From positions 1 through 25,477 of the forward strand of contig CAZSPL010000029.1 of NCBI GenBank assembly GCA_964608735.1: a DNA stretch of 25,477 nt, in the 5' to 3' direction. The notes beneath the pieces are model-generated. The model made no database searches and was not told the DNA's origin. It was given only the letters and a program-made list of their open reading frames with translations. Position 1 is the first letter of the stretch, and every line of letters begins with the position of its first letter. This DNA comes from CAZSPL01 sp964608735 (GTDB taxonomy: Bacteria > JAJVIF01 > JAPKYR01 > CAZSPL01). Of the stretch, positions 1 through 8,313 are shown piece by piece. The translations under genes and the position numbers were made by a program.

Positions 1-188
1 TCCACCCCCTTGCCGATATCGTGAAGCAGCGCCGCGGCGACGACCCTCTCACGCTTGATCCCATGGCCCTCGGCGAGCTTCAGCGCGAGATCCCTTACCT
101 TTAGCGCGTGGTGGTAACGCTCATCGCCGAGTATTCCTTTCAGCTTCTCAACTACCGCGCCTTCATCGAATTCTTCGATATTGTTCAT
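1..188 (-). CDS. yqeK: HD-domain phosphohydrolase, YqeK-like (3' part outside window)
   Basis: Only the first 62 or so residues are inside the window; the gene continues past base 1. The visible part has the HD-superfamily metal-binding pattern: a histidine pair in RYHHALKV (residues 25-32) and LLHDIGKG (about 54-61), where His-Asp bind the divalent metal. YqeK-type proteins hydrolyse diadenosine tetraphosphate symmetrically, and yqeK very often follows nadD, as here. The start codon is fixed by an ATGA overlap: the ATG at 188-186 overlaps the nadD stop TGA at 187-185, so translation is probably coupled. The family assignment rests on the HD motif plus gene order. Another HD phosphohydrolase cannot be excluded from this fragment. 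Confidence 0.85.
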   Translation of the reverse strand, partial: MNNIEEFDEGAVVEKLKGILGDERYHHALKVRDLALKLAEGHGIKRERVVAAALLHDIGKGV

Positions 189-835
189 TTTATTTCATCC
201 GCGCCCGGAAGCCTGTAGAGCTCATATTTCGAAATATATCTGGCGACCAGTGGATCCAGGAATCCATCAAGGTCGGAATTTTCATTGATGCGCTTTTTTA
301 TCTCGGTGGACGACTGAACGCAATTGATGCCCTCGATGACTTCAAGGCCCCGCAAAAGTTTCTCCGGAAGCGCCAGCTCATTTTTCCCGACCGTCTCTCC
401 CGCCCGCGATATCCCGACGACATTCACATACTCGCCGTACTTCTCGACATCCTTCCAGCTTCGCATATCGCGAAGGCTGTCGCTTCCAACGAGAAGCCGC
501 AGGTCGCAGAGAGGATACAATCCCGCGAAATGCATTAGAGTATTTATCGTGTAACTGATTCCGCCCTGCATCACTTCGAAGTCGCTCACATAAAAAGAAT
601 CCTTGTCGAGAAGCGCGAGGTGAAGCATGATCAGCCTGTCATACGGCGATGCGTTATTGACCATCACCTTGTGAGGCGGGCGGTAGTTGGGGATGAATAC
701 AATCGCATCGAGGCCGAGCTTGTCCCTCGCTATCCGTGCTATCTCGACGTGCCCGAGGTGGATGGGGTCGAATGTCCCGGGGAATATCCCGATCCGGCCC
801 TCAGATGTCCTCCCCGTCGAAAACGACGTCGGCAA
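185..835 (-). CDS. nadD: Nicotinate-nucleotide adenylyltransferase
   Basis: Transfers AMP from ATP to nicotinic acid mononucleotide to form deamido-NAD in cytoplasmic NAD synthesis. The 216-residue product has the nucleotidyltransferase signature GTFDPIHLGH (residues 20-29) with the HxGH ATP-binding core, a VGSDSLRDMRSW segment typical of NadD, and SSTEIKKR near residue 175, equivalent to the family ISSTxIR motif. Length is normal. The ATG at 835 lies inside the end of obg (35 bp overlap). No later ATG, GTG or TTG occurs before the conserved core, so this start is favoured despite a 13-residue N-terminal extension. It sits between obg and yqeK in the common rplU-rpmA-obg-nadD-yqeK order and is presumably co-transcribed with them. 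Confidence 0.95.
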   Translation of the reverse strand: MPTSFSTGRTSEGRIGIFPGTFDPIHLGHVEIARIARDKLGLDAIVFIPNYRPPHKVMVNNASPYDRLIMLHLALLDKDSFYVSDFEVMQGGISYTINTLMHFAGLYPLCDLRLLVGSDSLRDMRSWKDVEKYGEYVNVVGISRAGETVGKNELALPEKLLRGLEVIEGINCVQSSTEIKKRINENSDLDGFLDPLVARYISKYELYRLPGADEIK

Positions 836-1877
836 TATGTGATTCCGGCCAGCTATCTGTGTCCTCCTTCAGGTAATCATAAATCCTGTCGACCAGTTCT
901 TTCAAACCCCGCCCTGTACGGCTTGAGATTATAATGGGAGGCGAATCGAGATTTCCAGCCCGCGTGATCGCGCCGGCGACATTTTCAAGTATTTCCTCGT
1001 TCTGAGCGAGATCGGCCTTGCTTATGACCTCGATAACCGGTTTTTCATCGAGTGAGTGCCCGTAGGCCGTGAGTTCATTGCCGATCATATCGTAACTCTT
1101 CACCGCGTTTGCGACCTCGTCATCGGCATCCGCGCCGCTCATGGGTATGAGATGCACGAGCACGCTGGTTCGTCCGAGATGGCGCAGGAATTCGTGCCCG
1201 AGCCCCTTTCCCTGGTGGGCGAATTCGATCAATCCCGGGATATCAGCGAATGTGAAGGAAGCATAATTACCAACCTTCACGAGTCCTACCGACGGGGCGA
1301 GCGTTGTGAACGGGTAATCCGCCACGCGCGGGCTTACGGTTGATACCGCGCCGATGAGGGTGCTCTTGCCGGCGTTCGGGGGACCGACAGTGCCCGCATC
1401 GGCAAGAAGCCTCAGTTCGAGTTTGAGATGCTTCTCCTCGCCGGGACGCCCGTTCTCATGCTTTACAGGGGCCCTGTTGATGGATGTGGCGAATCTCGCG
1501 TTGCCGCGTCCTCCGTCGCCCCCTTTCGCGAGGAGCGCGCGTTGGTCGAGGCGTTTCAGGTCGGCGATCAATTCGCCGGTTTCGGCATCACGGATCATCG
1601 TCCCCGGGGGGAAATCAATAACCACATCCTTCCCGCCGCGCCCGGTCTTGTCCTTGCCGGAGCCGGGATTTCCTGGGGGAGCGGTTACTGTTCTTCGAGA
1701 GCGGAAATCGACAAGCGTCCTGAGCCCGGGAGCGACCCTTGCATAGACACTGCCGCCCTTGCCGCCGTCGCCGCCGGCAGGGCCGCCTTTGGGGCGGTAT
1801 TTCTCGCGAAGGAACGCGGTGCAGCCATCGCCGCCGTGTCCTCCCTTTACGGTTATTTCAGCTTCGTCGACAAACAT
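801..1877 (-). CDS. obg: GTPase Obg (ribosome maturation factor)
   Basis: Obg is an essential ribosome-associated GTPase acting in 50S maturation and stress response. The 358-residue product has the glycine-rich Obg fold (residues 1-158, with repeated GGxGG stretches) followed by the G domain: P-loop GPPNAGKST (165-173), switch I TT pair (191-192), and G3 ADIPGLIE (211-218). G4 reads SKAD (286-289) where NKxD is usual, and G3 continues GLIEFA rather than the usual GLIEGA. It ends soon after the G domain, so the OCT domain of some Obg proteins is absent. Start: the ATG at 1877 gives the standard MFVDEAEI beginning. An in-frame TTG at 1907 would add 10 atypical residues and lies inside a hairpin. 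No clear Shine-Dalgarno precedes 1877. The 3' end overlaps nadD by 35 bp. Confidence 0.95.
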   Translation of the reverse strand: MFVDEAEITVKGGHGGDGCTAFLREKYRPKGGPAGGDGGKGGSVYARVAPGLRTLVDFRSRRTVTAPPGNPGSGKDKTGRGGKDVVIDFPPGTMIRDAETGELIADLKRLDQRALLAKGGDGGRGNARFATSINRAPVKHENGRPGEEKHLKLELRLLADAGTVGPPNAGKSTLIGAVSTVSPRVADYPFTTLAPSVGLVKVGNYASFTFADIPGLIEFAHQGKGLGHEFLRHLGRTSVLVHLIPMSGADADDEVANAVKSYDMIGNELTAYGHSLDEKPVIEVISKADLAQNEEILENVAGAITRAGNLDSPPIIISSRTGRGLKELVDRIYDYLKEDTDSWPESHIADVVFDGEDI

Positions 1878-1887
1878 ATGCAGGTAG

Positions 1888-1924
1888 AAAAAAACCCTAC
1901 GGACCAATCATCTTCGCCATAGGG
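1888..1924 (-). terminator. Terminator- or attenuator-like hairpin between rpmA and obg
   Basis: Read on the minus strand, CCCTATGG pairs with CCGTAGGG (8 bp including one G-U wobble) around a 14-nt loop, followed directly by seven T residues. This is the form of an intrinsic terminator. It begins 32 nt after the rpmA stop and its T-tract ends 10 nt before the obg ATG. It could end most ribosomal-protein transcripts and let a fraction read through into obg-nadD-yqeK. The stem is modest, so efficiency is uncertain. Confidence 0.55.
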
Positions 1925-1956
1925 CCTGTCGTCGAGTATAAATTCATCATCCCGTC

Positions 1957-2202
1957 TCAGGTGATATTCACGTATTTCCGCTTGCCGCGGGTCTCGAACT
2001 GGACCTGGCCGTCCGTCAGGGCGAACAGGGTGTAGTCTCTCCCGGTACCCACATTCTTGCCGGCTCTGAGCGAATTTCCGCGCTGCCGCACGATGATGCA
2101 TCCCGCGGTAACCGCCATGCCGTCCGAACGCTTCACCCCGAGCATTTTCGGGTTTGAATCGCGTCCGTTACTCGATGAGCCCTGTCCTTTTTTATGAGCC
2201 AT
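1957..2202 (-). CDS. rpmA: 50S ribosomal protein L27
   Basis: This 81-residue product is a full-length L27. The N-terminus MAHKKGQGSSSNGRDSNPK is the conserved basic tail that reaches toward the peptidyl-transferase centre, followed by LGVKR and the IIVRQRG core (residues 37-43). There is no Firmicutes-type cleavable N-terminal extension, since the protein starts directly at MAHKKG. It lies 15 nt downstream of rplU and shares its transcript. A terminator-like hairpin follows it before obg. Confidence 0.97.
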   Translation of the reverse strand: MAHKKGQGSSSNGRDSNPKMLGVKRSDGMAVTAGCIIVRQRGNSLRAGKNVGTGRDYTLFALTDGQVQFETRGKRKYVNIT

Positions 2203-2217
2203 ATCTATACACCTCGC

Positions 2218-2535
2218 CTATTTACCGGCGTGGATTTTCAGCAGTTTGACCTGTGTCTGTTCCTGGCGATGGCCGCGCTTGATACGGTAATTCTCCTTGG
2301 CCCTGTACTTCTGCACGATAACCTTCTTGCCCTTGTCCTGGTTCAGGATCTTGAGCTCGATCTTCGCGCCCTTGACCGTCGGGTTGCCGATTTTCGTCGA
2401 TTCCCCGTCGATGATGGACAACACGCGGTCGATGGTTATCATCTCGCCTGTTTCAGCTGGCAGCTTCTCGGTGAGGAAGACATCTCCCTCTTCATAAATA
2501 AGCTGCTTCCCGCCTATTTCAAATACTGCTTTCAT
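2218..2535 (-). CDS. rplU: 50S ribosomal protein L21
   Basis: This 105-residue product matches bacterial L21: start MKAVFEIGGKQ, a central beta-barrel region, and the rRNA-binding C-terminal stretch YRIKRGHRQ (residues 82-90) with a lysine-rich tail. Two nearby ATGs exist (ATGAAATG). The second, at 2535, gives the canonical N-terminus and is not in frame with the first. A weak Shine-Dalgarno precedes it. It is the first gene of the rplU-rpmA-obg-nadD-yqeK run, with a strong promoter about 40 nt upstream. Confidence 0.97.
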   Translation of the reverse strand: MKAVFEIGGKQLIYEEGDVFLTEKLPAETGEMITIDRVLSIIDGESTKIGNPTVKGAKIELKILNQDKGKKVIVQKYRAKENYRIKRGHRQEQTQVKLLKIHAGK

Positions 2536-2573
2536 TTCATAAACGCCTGTTTCGTAAAAAATGACAAACGAGA

Positions 2574-2602
2574 ATAATACTATACCCGGAAAAACAAGTC
2601 AA
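2574..2602 (-). promoter_or_regulatory. Sigma70-type promoter of rplU operon
   Basis: Minus strand: -35 TTGACT (2602-2597), 17-nt spacer, -10 TATTAT (2579-2574), predicting a transcript start near 2567 and a leader of about 32 nt before the rplU ATG. The spacer contains CCGGG exactly 5 nt upstream of the -10, an arrangement seen at two other candidate promoters in this window. The -35 lies about 20 nt past the stop of the upstream gene, and no terminator is visible between them, so some read-through from upstream is possible. Confidence 0.7.
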
Positions 2603-2623
2603 TATATTAATGATGCGGATTGA

Positions 2624-4351
2624 TTATTTGCCAATCGTTTCCTTGGATAAAAGGTCCTGGACGAGGCCTATCGTCCACAGGATCTCCCGCTCCCCGGTAA
2701 CCGGATTCGGCTCGTAATACCAGGTCGCATAGATTGCGCTTCCGGGCGGTATACCGCTTATCGCCATCAGGCCGATCTTATCATTGGCCGTGTATGGCAC
2801 GAGCCGCCCCGGGGGGTGGAAATAGGACGCCTCGATGTCCTGCCGGAATATGAGGTTGACGCAGTTTTCCGGCAGCGGCATCACGCACGTCAGCCCGTTG
2901 TCGCGTTCCATGCATTTGACGGGAATCATCACCGACTTGCCGTCCTTCAAGCTGTAAATCTCCCGGGTGGTTTTCGAGGGAAACCTGATGAGATATTTAT
3001 CCCATATCACATGGTAATCCCTCAGGTAATACCCGGCATGCCTTGTTTCCATCCAGAGCAGAAAACATGTATCCCCGGGGTCGTAATTCACGGCTGTCTC
3101 GATGAGGTTGGATACAAGGTAATCATTGAGGAATATGCTTCCAAGGCTGAATTCGTGCGCCGGGCCCGATGAGCTTTCATCCATGGTGATATATTGTCCC
3201 GCCGCGGGAATCGCGATTGCCGCCCACATTAAAACAAGCATGCTGTAGCCGAACCTGAGGTAGACATCGGGTTTACGTCCGGCGGGAAACAGCCTGATAA
3301 TCCATACCGCGAGCCGAAACAGCGTCTTGGTGAGAAGAAGGCACAATACCGGCAGAAGTATCAGCATTATCGGTGTAAAGTTGACATAGACAATTGTGAA
3401 CAGAAGCAACGGCACAAGAATACTCAGCCACAGGAAAAGCTTCTCTCTCTTGATGCGCCCGAATGCCGACATGGGGAACAGAACCGGCAAAAACAGCAGG
3501 AACCACAACGGCCCGAGGGATTGCGTCGCGAAGAGATGAATCTGCTGGATGTTCCTCAACAGCTCAGCAATGGGGTCGGCGAGAAGCTTTGCGAGAGCAT
3601 CGGTATGCTTTACCGATTCCGATGCCACGATGCCGCGGTATTCATTCCATCCGCCGGATTTCTGAACGACCCAGTAATACCCGCCCGCGGCGAGAATGAT
3701 GACGATCAGAATCGAGCCGATGCGTTTCCGCCATGGAATGTCGAGCAAGTGTAGAAGATAGAGCGGAAGGCAGAGTATGAATCCCGGTATCCTGAATCCC
3801 GCGCCGAATCCCATCGCGAGCGGCATGGCGATGATCGGCCATGGGCGGCCCGGATTCTTGTGTATGTAAATCCCGAGATAAAGGACTACCGAAACAAGCG
3901 CCGCATCGGATATGTATGATAGAACCACCGAACTCAGGTACCACGACATCGGGGATACGATGAAAAGCAGCGCCGCGAAGAAGCCGACATTGAATCCGAA
4001 CAGCATCCTGCCGGTGAGGAAGATGAAGATCGCCGCGATACAGCACAGCATTATCCCTTCGTAAATATATGCGAGGTTCGCGTCGTGTACGATCGAGTTA
4101 ATTATCGAAGCGTCGCCGACATAATATGGGTACCCCGGCGGATGCGGGAAATGATCGGCGACGCTGAAATGTTCGAGGGCGAATGCGTAGTTGCATGAAT
4201 CCCATTTCGTGAGGTACTTCGCATGGAATGGAAGGCGCAGAAGGAGTATGAGCGCGACAAGCAAAAGCGCGACTATCATTGTCGCGAGAAACGCGTTTCT
4301 TTTATCGAGGGGGGTCAAGGAATTTCCCGATGCCGGCGGCTCTTGTTTCAT
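2624..4351 (-). CDS. Polytopic membrane glycosyltransferase-like protein (GT-C fold)
   Basis: A 575-residue integral membrane protein. Residues 20-42 form a first TM helix, followed by an extracytoplasmic loop with an acidic residue (KWDSCNY, Asp51) and HPPGYP (70-75). This is the arrangement of the first catalytic loop in GT-C glycosyltransferases, which use lipid-linked sugar donors. Further hydrophobic segments run to about residue 390, then a soluble C-terminal region of about 180 residues begins. It shares HPPGYP with the three larger proteins upstream but lacks their IAEVYTL motif and TPR tail, so it is the most divergent of the set. It lies 4 nt downstream of the epimerase stop with only a weak Shine-Dalgarno, which suggests co-translation. 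Donor and acceptor are unknown; the GT-C assignment is by motif and topology. Confidence 0.82.
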   Translation of the reverse strand: MKQEPPASGNSLTPLDKRNAFLATMIVALLLVALILLLRLPFHAKYLTKWDSCNYAFALEHFSVADHFPHPPGYPYYVGDASIINSIVHDANLAYIYEGIMLCCIAAIFIFLTGRMLFGFNVGFFAALLFIVSPMSWYLSSVVLSYISDAALVSVVLYLGIYIHKNPGRPWPIIAMPLAMGFGAGFRIPGFILCLPLYLLHLLDIPWRKRIGSILIVIILAAGGYYWVVQKSGGWNEYRGIVASESVKHTDALAKLLADPIAELLRNIQQIHLFATQSLGPLWFLLFLPVLFPMSAFGRIKREKLFLWLSILVPLLLFTIVYVNFTPIMLILLPVLCLLLTKTLFRLAVWIIRLFPAGRKPDVYLRFGYSMLVLMWAAIAIPAAGQYITMDESSSGPAHEFSLGSIFLNDYLVSNLIETAVNYDPGDTCFLLWMETRHAGYYLRDYHVIWDKYLIRFPSKTTREIYSLKDGKSVMIPVKCMERDNGLTCVMPLPENCVNLIFRQDIEASYFHPPGRLVPYTANDKIGLMAISGIPPGSAIYATWYYEPNPVTGEREILWTIGLVQDLLSKETIGK

Positions 4352-4355
4352 CGGC

Positions 4356-5294
4356 CTATTTCATCTTTTGCGATCGGTAGTAATCGATGGTCTCCGGGAT
4401 ACCGGAGTCCATGGTGTATTCGGGCGTCCAGCCGAGGATCTCTTCGGCAAGGGAGTAATCGAGCGCTACATGCTCGACTTCGCCGGGGATCTCTTCGCCG
4501 TACACCGGCTCTATCTTGTCGTGCAGAAGTTCGGCGATGCGCTCGAAGACTTCGTTGACGTCTATTCTCACGGTGGTACCGATATTGTATGTTCCATTCT
4601 CCCCTTTCGTAAGCGCCGCGACATTCGCCTTGACGACATCCTTCACGTAAACGTAGTCGCGCGTATGCGTGCCGTCGCCGAATATGATCGGGCGTTTACC
4701 ATCGAGCATCTTCTGCGTGAAAACCGCCACCACGCCGCTCTCACCCTTGATTACCTGCCTTGGGCCGTAAACATTGGCGTATCGCAGGATAACATATGGA
4801 ATCCCCGACAGCCCGCACAATACCCGTATATAGTGCTCCATGGCGAGCTTCGCACCTCCATAGGGGGATTCCGGCCGCTCGATACCCTTTTCCGTGATGG
4901 GAAGCTCCTTCACCGGGAGGCTGCCGTAGATGGCGCCCCCGGTCGACGCGAATATGAAACGCTTGATATCCGCTTGTATAGCCCCCTTCAGCACATTCAA
5001 CCCGCCGATGATATTCTCCCTCGCATCGGTGACCGGGTCTTCGAGCGACGCCCTTACGTTTATCTGCGCGGCATGGTGGTTGATGATATCGGGCTTGATT
5101 TCGTGGATGGCATCGGCCACGAGCTGTTCATCCTTCAGGTCGATGAAGCGAAAAGCGGCATCCGGTGGAATATATTCTCGTTTGCCCGAGGACAGGTTGT
5201 CGAAGATGACCACATCGTGCCCATGCTTCAGATATCTTTCCGCAATCTGCGAGGCTATGAAACCGGCTCCACCGGTGATGATTATCTTACTCAT
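4356..5294 (-). CDS. NAD-dependent sugar-nucleotide epimerase/dehydratase (GalE family)
   Basis: A 312-residue extended short-chain dehydrogenase. The NAD-binding Rossmann start is TGGAGFIAS (residues 7-15), with Ala where the third glycine often sits. The acidic residue of FDN (31-33) fits NAD preference. Catalytic residues are Ser117/Thr118 in FASTGGAIYG and Tyr145-xxx-Lys149 in SPYGGAKLAME. RYANVYGPRQ (171-180) and GDGTHTRDYVYV (206-217) are typical of UDP-glucose 4-epimerase-like enzymes that set the sugar supplied to glycan assembly. The exact substrate (UDP-Glc, UDP-GlcNAc or uronate) cannot be read from the sequence, so no symbol is given. The start ATG overlaps the upstream stop by 8 bp (ATGAGTAA) and has a good GAGGGA site. 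It sits inside the GT-C gene run, which supports a role in providing its sugar donor. Confidence 0.92.
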   Translation of the reverse strand: MSKIIITGGAGFIASQIAERYLKHGHDVVIFDNLSSGKREYIPPDAAFRFIDLKDEQLVADAIHEIKPDIINHHAAQINVRASLEDPVTDARENIIGGLNVLKGAIQADIKRFIFASTGGAIYGSLPVKELPITEKGIERPESPYGGAKLAMEHYIRVLCGLSGIPYVILRYANVYGPRQVIKGESGVVAVFTQKMLDGKRPIIFGDGTHTRDYVYVKDVVKANVAALTKGENGTYNIGTTVRIDVNEVFERIAELLHDKIEPVYGEEIPGEVEHVALDYSLAEEILGWTPEYTMDSGIPETIDYYRSQKMK

Positions 5295-8200
5295 TCAGTC
5301 CCTCATTTTCATCCGGCGGCGGGGTGATTGCCCCAGTGTCGCCGCCAAGAAGGCCGCGTACGTGAAGCGCTTTGGCATTCGCCGGGTCCAGTATAATTGA
5401 TTGCTCTGCTTCGCTTCTCGCGCGGTCGTATTCTTTCATCTGGTAATACATCAATGCAAGCGACCCATGCGCCTCGGCTTTGAGCGAATCATCGGCATTG
5501 TCTTTCTTCAATATGGTGGTGAAACATACTTCCGCCCATTCGGGATATCCGATATACAAATATGTCTCACCCAGTTCGAGCCATCCGACAACATCCGCCG
5601 GGTCGAGACTTACCAGCGACCTGAAATGCTTTGCCGCCTTGTCATACTGCGTCTGCGCATAGTCGTCGAGGTTCACGCTGTCGAAGCGGCGCCCTTCTTT
5701 CATGCGGAAGAGCCCGGCATGCAGAAATGTATCCTGGTACCGCGCGAGCATCTCCTTCTCCTGCGGGTCGAGATAAACGCGCTTCTTCTCGTATTCGCTG
5801 AAATCGCTCGAATCCACCAGCGGGTTGATGCCTCCCCAGTAATATCCCGAATTCGGGGGCGTGCCTGACGGGTCGAGTTTCATGTCGCGTATTTCATCGA
5901 CCACCTGCATCCTGTCCCCATCGGGAATCTCACCAAGGTCGACCTTGCCGGCGAAACCATAGGGAGGCTGGTCCTCGAAACGATACAGCAAACCGTCCAT
6001 CACCACGTGGCGGCTTGTGATGGATTCATATTTCAAGAAAGACGGCACGAGGTATGTGCTGACCAGTTTCCACCCGGTAGCGGAAGTCTCTTGGAGGAAT
6101 CTGTCGATGACACCCGCCATGGTATCCATTTCGTTTCCGAGTTCCTCGAGGCCATAGATATTGTGGATCCAGTTCGTCACATGCACGTCGGGCCTGTATC
6201 CCTCGACTTCCTGGAGATACCAGAACATGAATATTTCATCGCCGGTTGTCATGACAGCCGTAAACGGCTCGCAGGAATTCATGACATTTCGCGCGTAATT
6301 GTATGCGATAAGGCTCCGCGATTTGTCTCCATAGGGCCAGTTGACATAGCCTGTGAATATCACGAGCGCCGTGAATACGGCGACGGCAATCATGCGGAAC
6401 GTCGCGGTCTTGATTGAAGGGTCGGTCTTGTCGATTTCCGACATGCGTTCGGCATAGTCTTTTATCCAGCGGTAAATATAGGCTATAAAGAATACCGCGA
6501 AGCAGGCCCACAGCGCGTGCAGGGGAACCACAAGCGGAGGCATGACGACTTCGAGATTGACCATCGGCGCGTTGAGGATATCCTCGGACGGGAAGAAATG
6601 CACAACCCCGAAATAGAACAAATATGCAGACCCGAAGACTATGAGATACGTCGTACGCATGCACCATATGGAAAGCGCCATGGCGAGCAGGAACCAAATG
6701 AGGCGTTCGCCCCCGGTAAACCAGAATGCCGAAAATCCTCCCGAAGCAACCCCCCGGGTGAGTTCATCGGCATTCCCTCCGACGGCTATTGCTTTCACCG
6801 GTTCGATGAACGTGAACAGCACAAACACAATCCATATGGGCAACAGCCAGCCGGGACGGAACCTCATCCCGAGAAGCAGGCCGAGAAGTCCGAACAGCGC
6901 GAGCGGGATGGTGAATTCCTCGACCGTCAACGCGGCATAGCGATTGAATACCTGCGGAGTGGTAGTGCGCGCCTGTATATTCGCCTCGGACTTCTCATGC
7001 TCCCTTGCCTCGGTATAAACTCCGCGCGACGATATCTTGACAAAATAATCCAGCTCTCCGGCGGGCTCGTAACGAACCTTGTCCACGCCTTCCTGCCTGA
7101 GGCGCGATTCATCTTCCTGGTTGAACACGACATATTCGAGAGGGGTTTCGTAATGAACCCAACTGAGGTAGTAATACGGGAACAGGCCGATGATGGCGAG
7201 CACAAGGCCGATAAGCACGCGCTTCACAGGCACGAGCGATTTACGCAGCCCCGCGATACCACCGGTTTTCAGCGCTATGTAATAAAGAAGGCCGGGATAG
7301 AACAGCAGTATCGAATAATGATGCGCCAGCGCGATGCCCATTACGAACGCCATGAGGTAGAAGCGCCATTCGGCGCGCGTGCGTATGTATGAAAATCCCA
7401 GGTAAAAAATGCCGAATATGAATGCCGTGTTGAGGGTGTAGACCTCAGCTATTTCCGCCTGCGCCCAGTATGTGCGCCCCACGGCGATGAGGAATGCGCC
7501 TATGCCGCATACGGCTTCGATGGGGATAACTTCACGGAATGTAAGATAGGCGAAGATGATTGTTAGAAATCCCGCGATCGCGGACAGGAGATTAACCATC
7601 AACGCAGGCTGGCTCTGTACCGGATCGACTGTCGGGGGAACCAGGTACTTGACCATGAAGAAAAGTATCGGGCTCAATATGGCGAACAGGATTATCGATA
7701 CGAGATATGTCGATCCCCTCACCTTCCGCGAGCGCGTGCCGATGTATCCGGAGATAAATATTATGATGAAAAACGCGAGGACGGTCATAGCGAAAAATGC
7801 CGACGGCGGGTTCATCAGATCGAGCCCCGCCGATGCCTCCCCCGCATCGCCTGAACCCGCGCTTAGTGAATAAACCGTCTTCGCGATGAACAGCCCGATG
7901 AATCCACCGATGATATAACCGAGATTCGGGATGAGCGAACTTACCCACTTCTCACGATTTCGGATGATGTATACAACCCCGAAAATACCCGCGCCAAGCA
8001 TGAATACCATCGCGAGCAGACGTTTCAGGGCTACTGAATCGGCCGTAAACGAAGTCGGTATCCTCGTGAGGAGCCAGCCGAGGATCGTATAGACCGGGTA
8101 TCCCGGCGGATGCGGTATCCAGCGCTTGTAGCACGCGGTGATGAAGTCGCCCGCGTCGCCGACGAATACTGTCGGGCACAGCGTCGCGAGGAAAAGCAAT

Positions 8201-8313
8201 CCCGCGGAAATGATCAACATGAAGCTCAGCGGGCTTAGAGGCGGCACTTTGCGCGATTCCTTCGGCGGAACGCTGGATTCCTCTACGGATGATTTCATCA
8301 GTTCGTTGCTCAT
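5287..8313 (-). CDS. DUF2723/TMEM260-like membrane protein with TPR tail and large membrane insertion
   Basis: A 1008-residue multi-pass protein of the DUF2723 type (GT-C fold; the animal member TMEM260 is a protein O-mannosyltransferase). The first outer loop carries VGDAGDF (51-57) and HPPGYP (68-73), and AQAEIAEVYTLN (284-295) follows. The second half has the family GDEIFMFWYLQEVEGYRPDV pattern. TPR-like repeats occupy about 890-990. Unlike its two neighbours, HPPGYP is separated from the NLLSA motif (241-245) by about 170 residues rather than 27; the extra stretch of about 145 residues contains several hydrophobic segments. The ATG at 8313 overlaps the upstream stop by 4 bp (ATGA), and its own stop overlaps the epimerase start. 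The function is inferred as sugar transfer at the outer face of the inner membrane; the acceptor is unknown. Confidence 0.88.
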   Translation of the reverse strand: MSNELMKSSVEESSVPPKESRKVPPLSPLSFMLIISAGLLFLATLCPTVFVGDAGDFITACYKRWIPHPPGYPVYTILGWLLTRIPTSFTADSVALKRLLAMVFMLGAGIFGVVYIIRNREKWVSSLIPNLGYIIGGFIGLFIAKTVYSLSAGSGDAGEASAGLDLMNPPSAFFAMTVLAFFIIIFISGYIGTRSRKVRGSTYLVSIILFAILSPILFFMVKYLVPPTVDPVQSQPALMVNLLSAIAGFLTIIFAYLTFREVIPIEAVCGIGAFLIAVGRTYWAQAEIAEVYTLNTAFIFGIFYLGFSYIRTRAEWRFYLMAFVMGIALAHHYSILLFYPGLLYYIALKTGGIAGLRKSLVPVKRVLIGLVLAIIGLFPYYYLSWVHYETPLEYVVFNQEDESRLRQEGVDKVRYEPAGELDYFVKISSRGVYTEAREHEKSEANIQARTTTPQVFNRYAALTVEEFTIPLALFGLLGLLLGMRFRPGWLLPIWIVFVLFTFIEPVKAIAVGGNADELTRGVASGGFSAFWFTGGERLIWFLLAMALSIWCMRTTYLIVFGSAYLFYFGVVHFFPSEDILNAPMVNLEVVMPPLVVPLHALWACFAVFFIAYIYRWIKDYAERMSEIDKTDPSIKTATFRMIAVAVFTALVIFTGYVNWPYGDKSRSLIAYNYARNVMNSCEPFTAVMTTGDEIFMFWYLQEVEGYRPDVHVTNWIHNIYGLEELGNEMDTMAGVIDRFLQETSATGWKLVSTYLVPSFLKYESITSRHVVMDGLLYRFEDQPPYGFAGKVDLGEIPDGDRMQVVDEIRDMKLDPSGTPPNSGYYWGGINPLVDSSDFSEYEKKRVYLDPQEKEMLARYQDTFLHAGLFRMKEGRRFDSVNLDDYAQTQYDKAAKHFRSLVSLDPADVVGWLELGETYLYIGYPEWAEVCFTTILKKDNADDSLKAEAHGSLALMYYQMKEYDRARSEAEQSIILDPANAKALHVRGLLGGDTGAITPPPDENEGLNE

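Noticed and set aside
1878..1907. N-terminally extended Obg starting at TTG 1907
   Set aside because: The extra residues are atypical for Obg and encoded by the terminator-like hairpin and its T-tract. MFVDEAEI at 1877 is the family start.
4191..5327. Long plus-strand open frame opposite the epimerase gene
   Set aside because: It is a mirror of strong minus-strand codon bias. It has no family motifs, no ribosome site, and the minus-strand product is an unmistakable epimerase.
6517..7392. Long plus-strand open frame inside the 1008-residue membrane protein gene
   Set aside because: Low-complexity charged translation with no motifs, fully inside a clear minus-strand DUF2723 gene.
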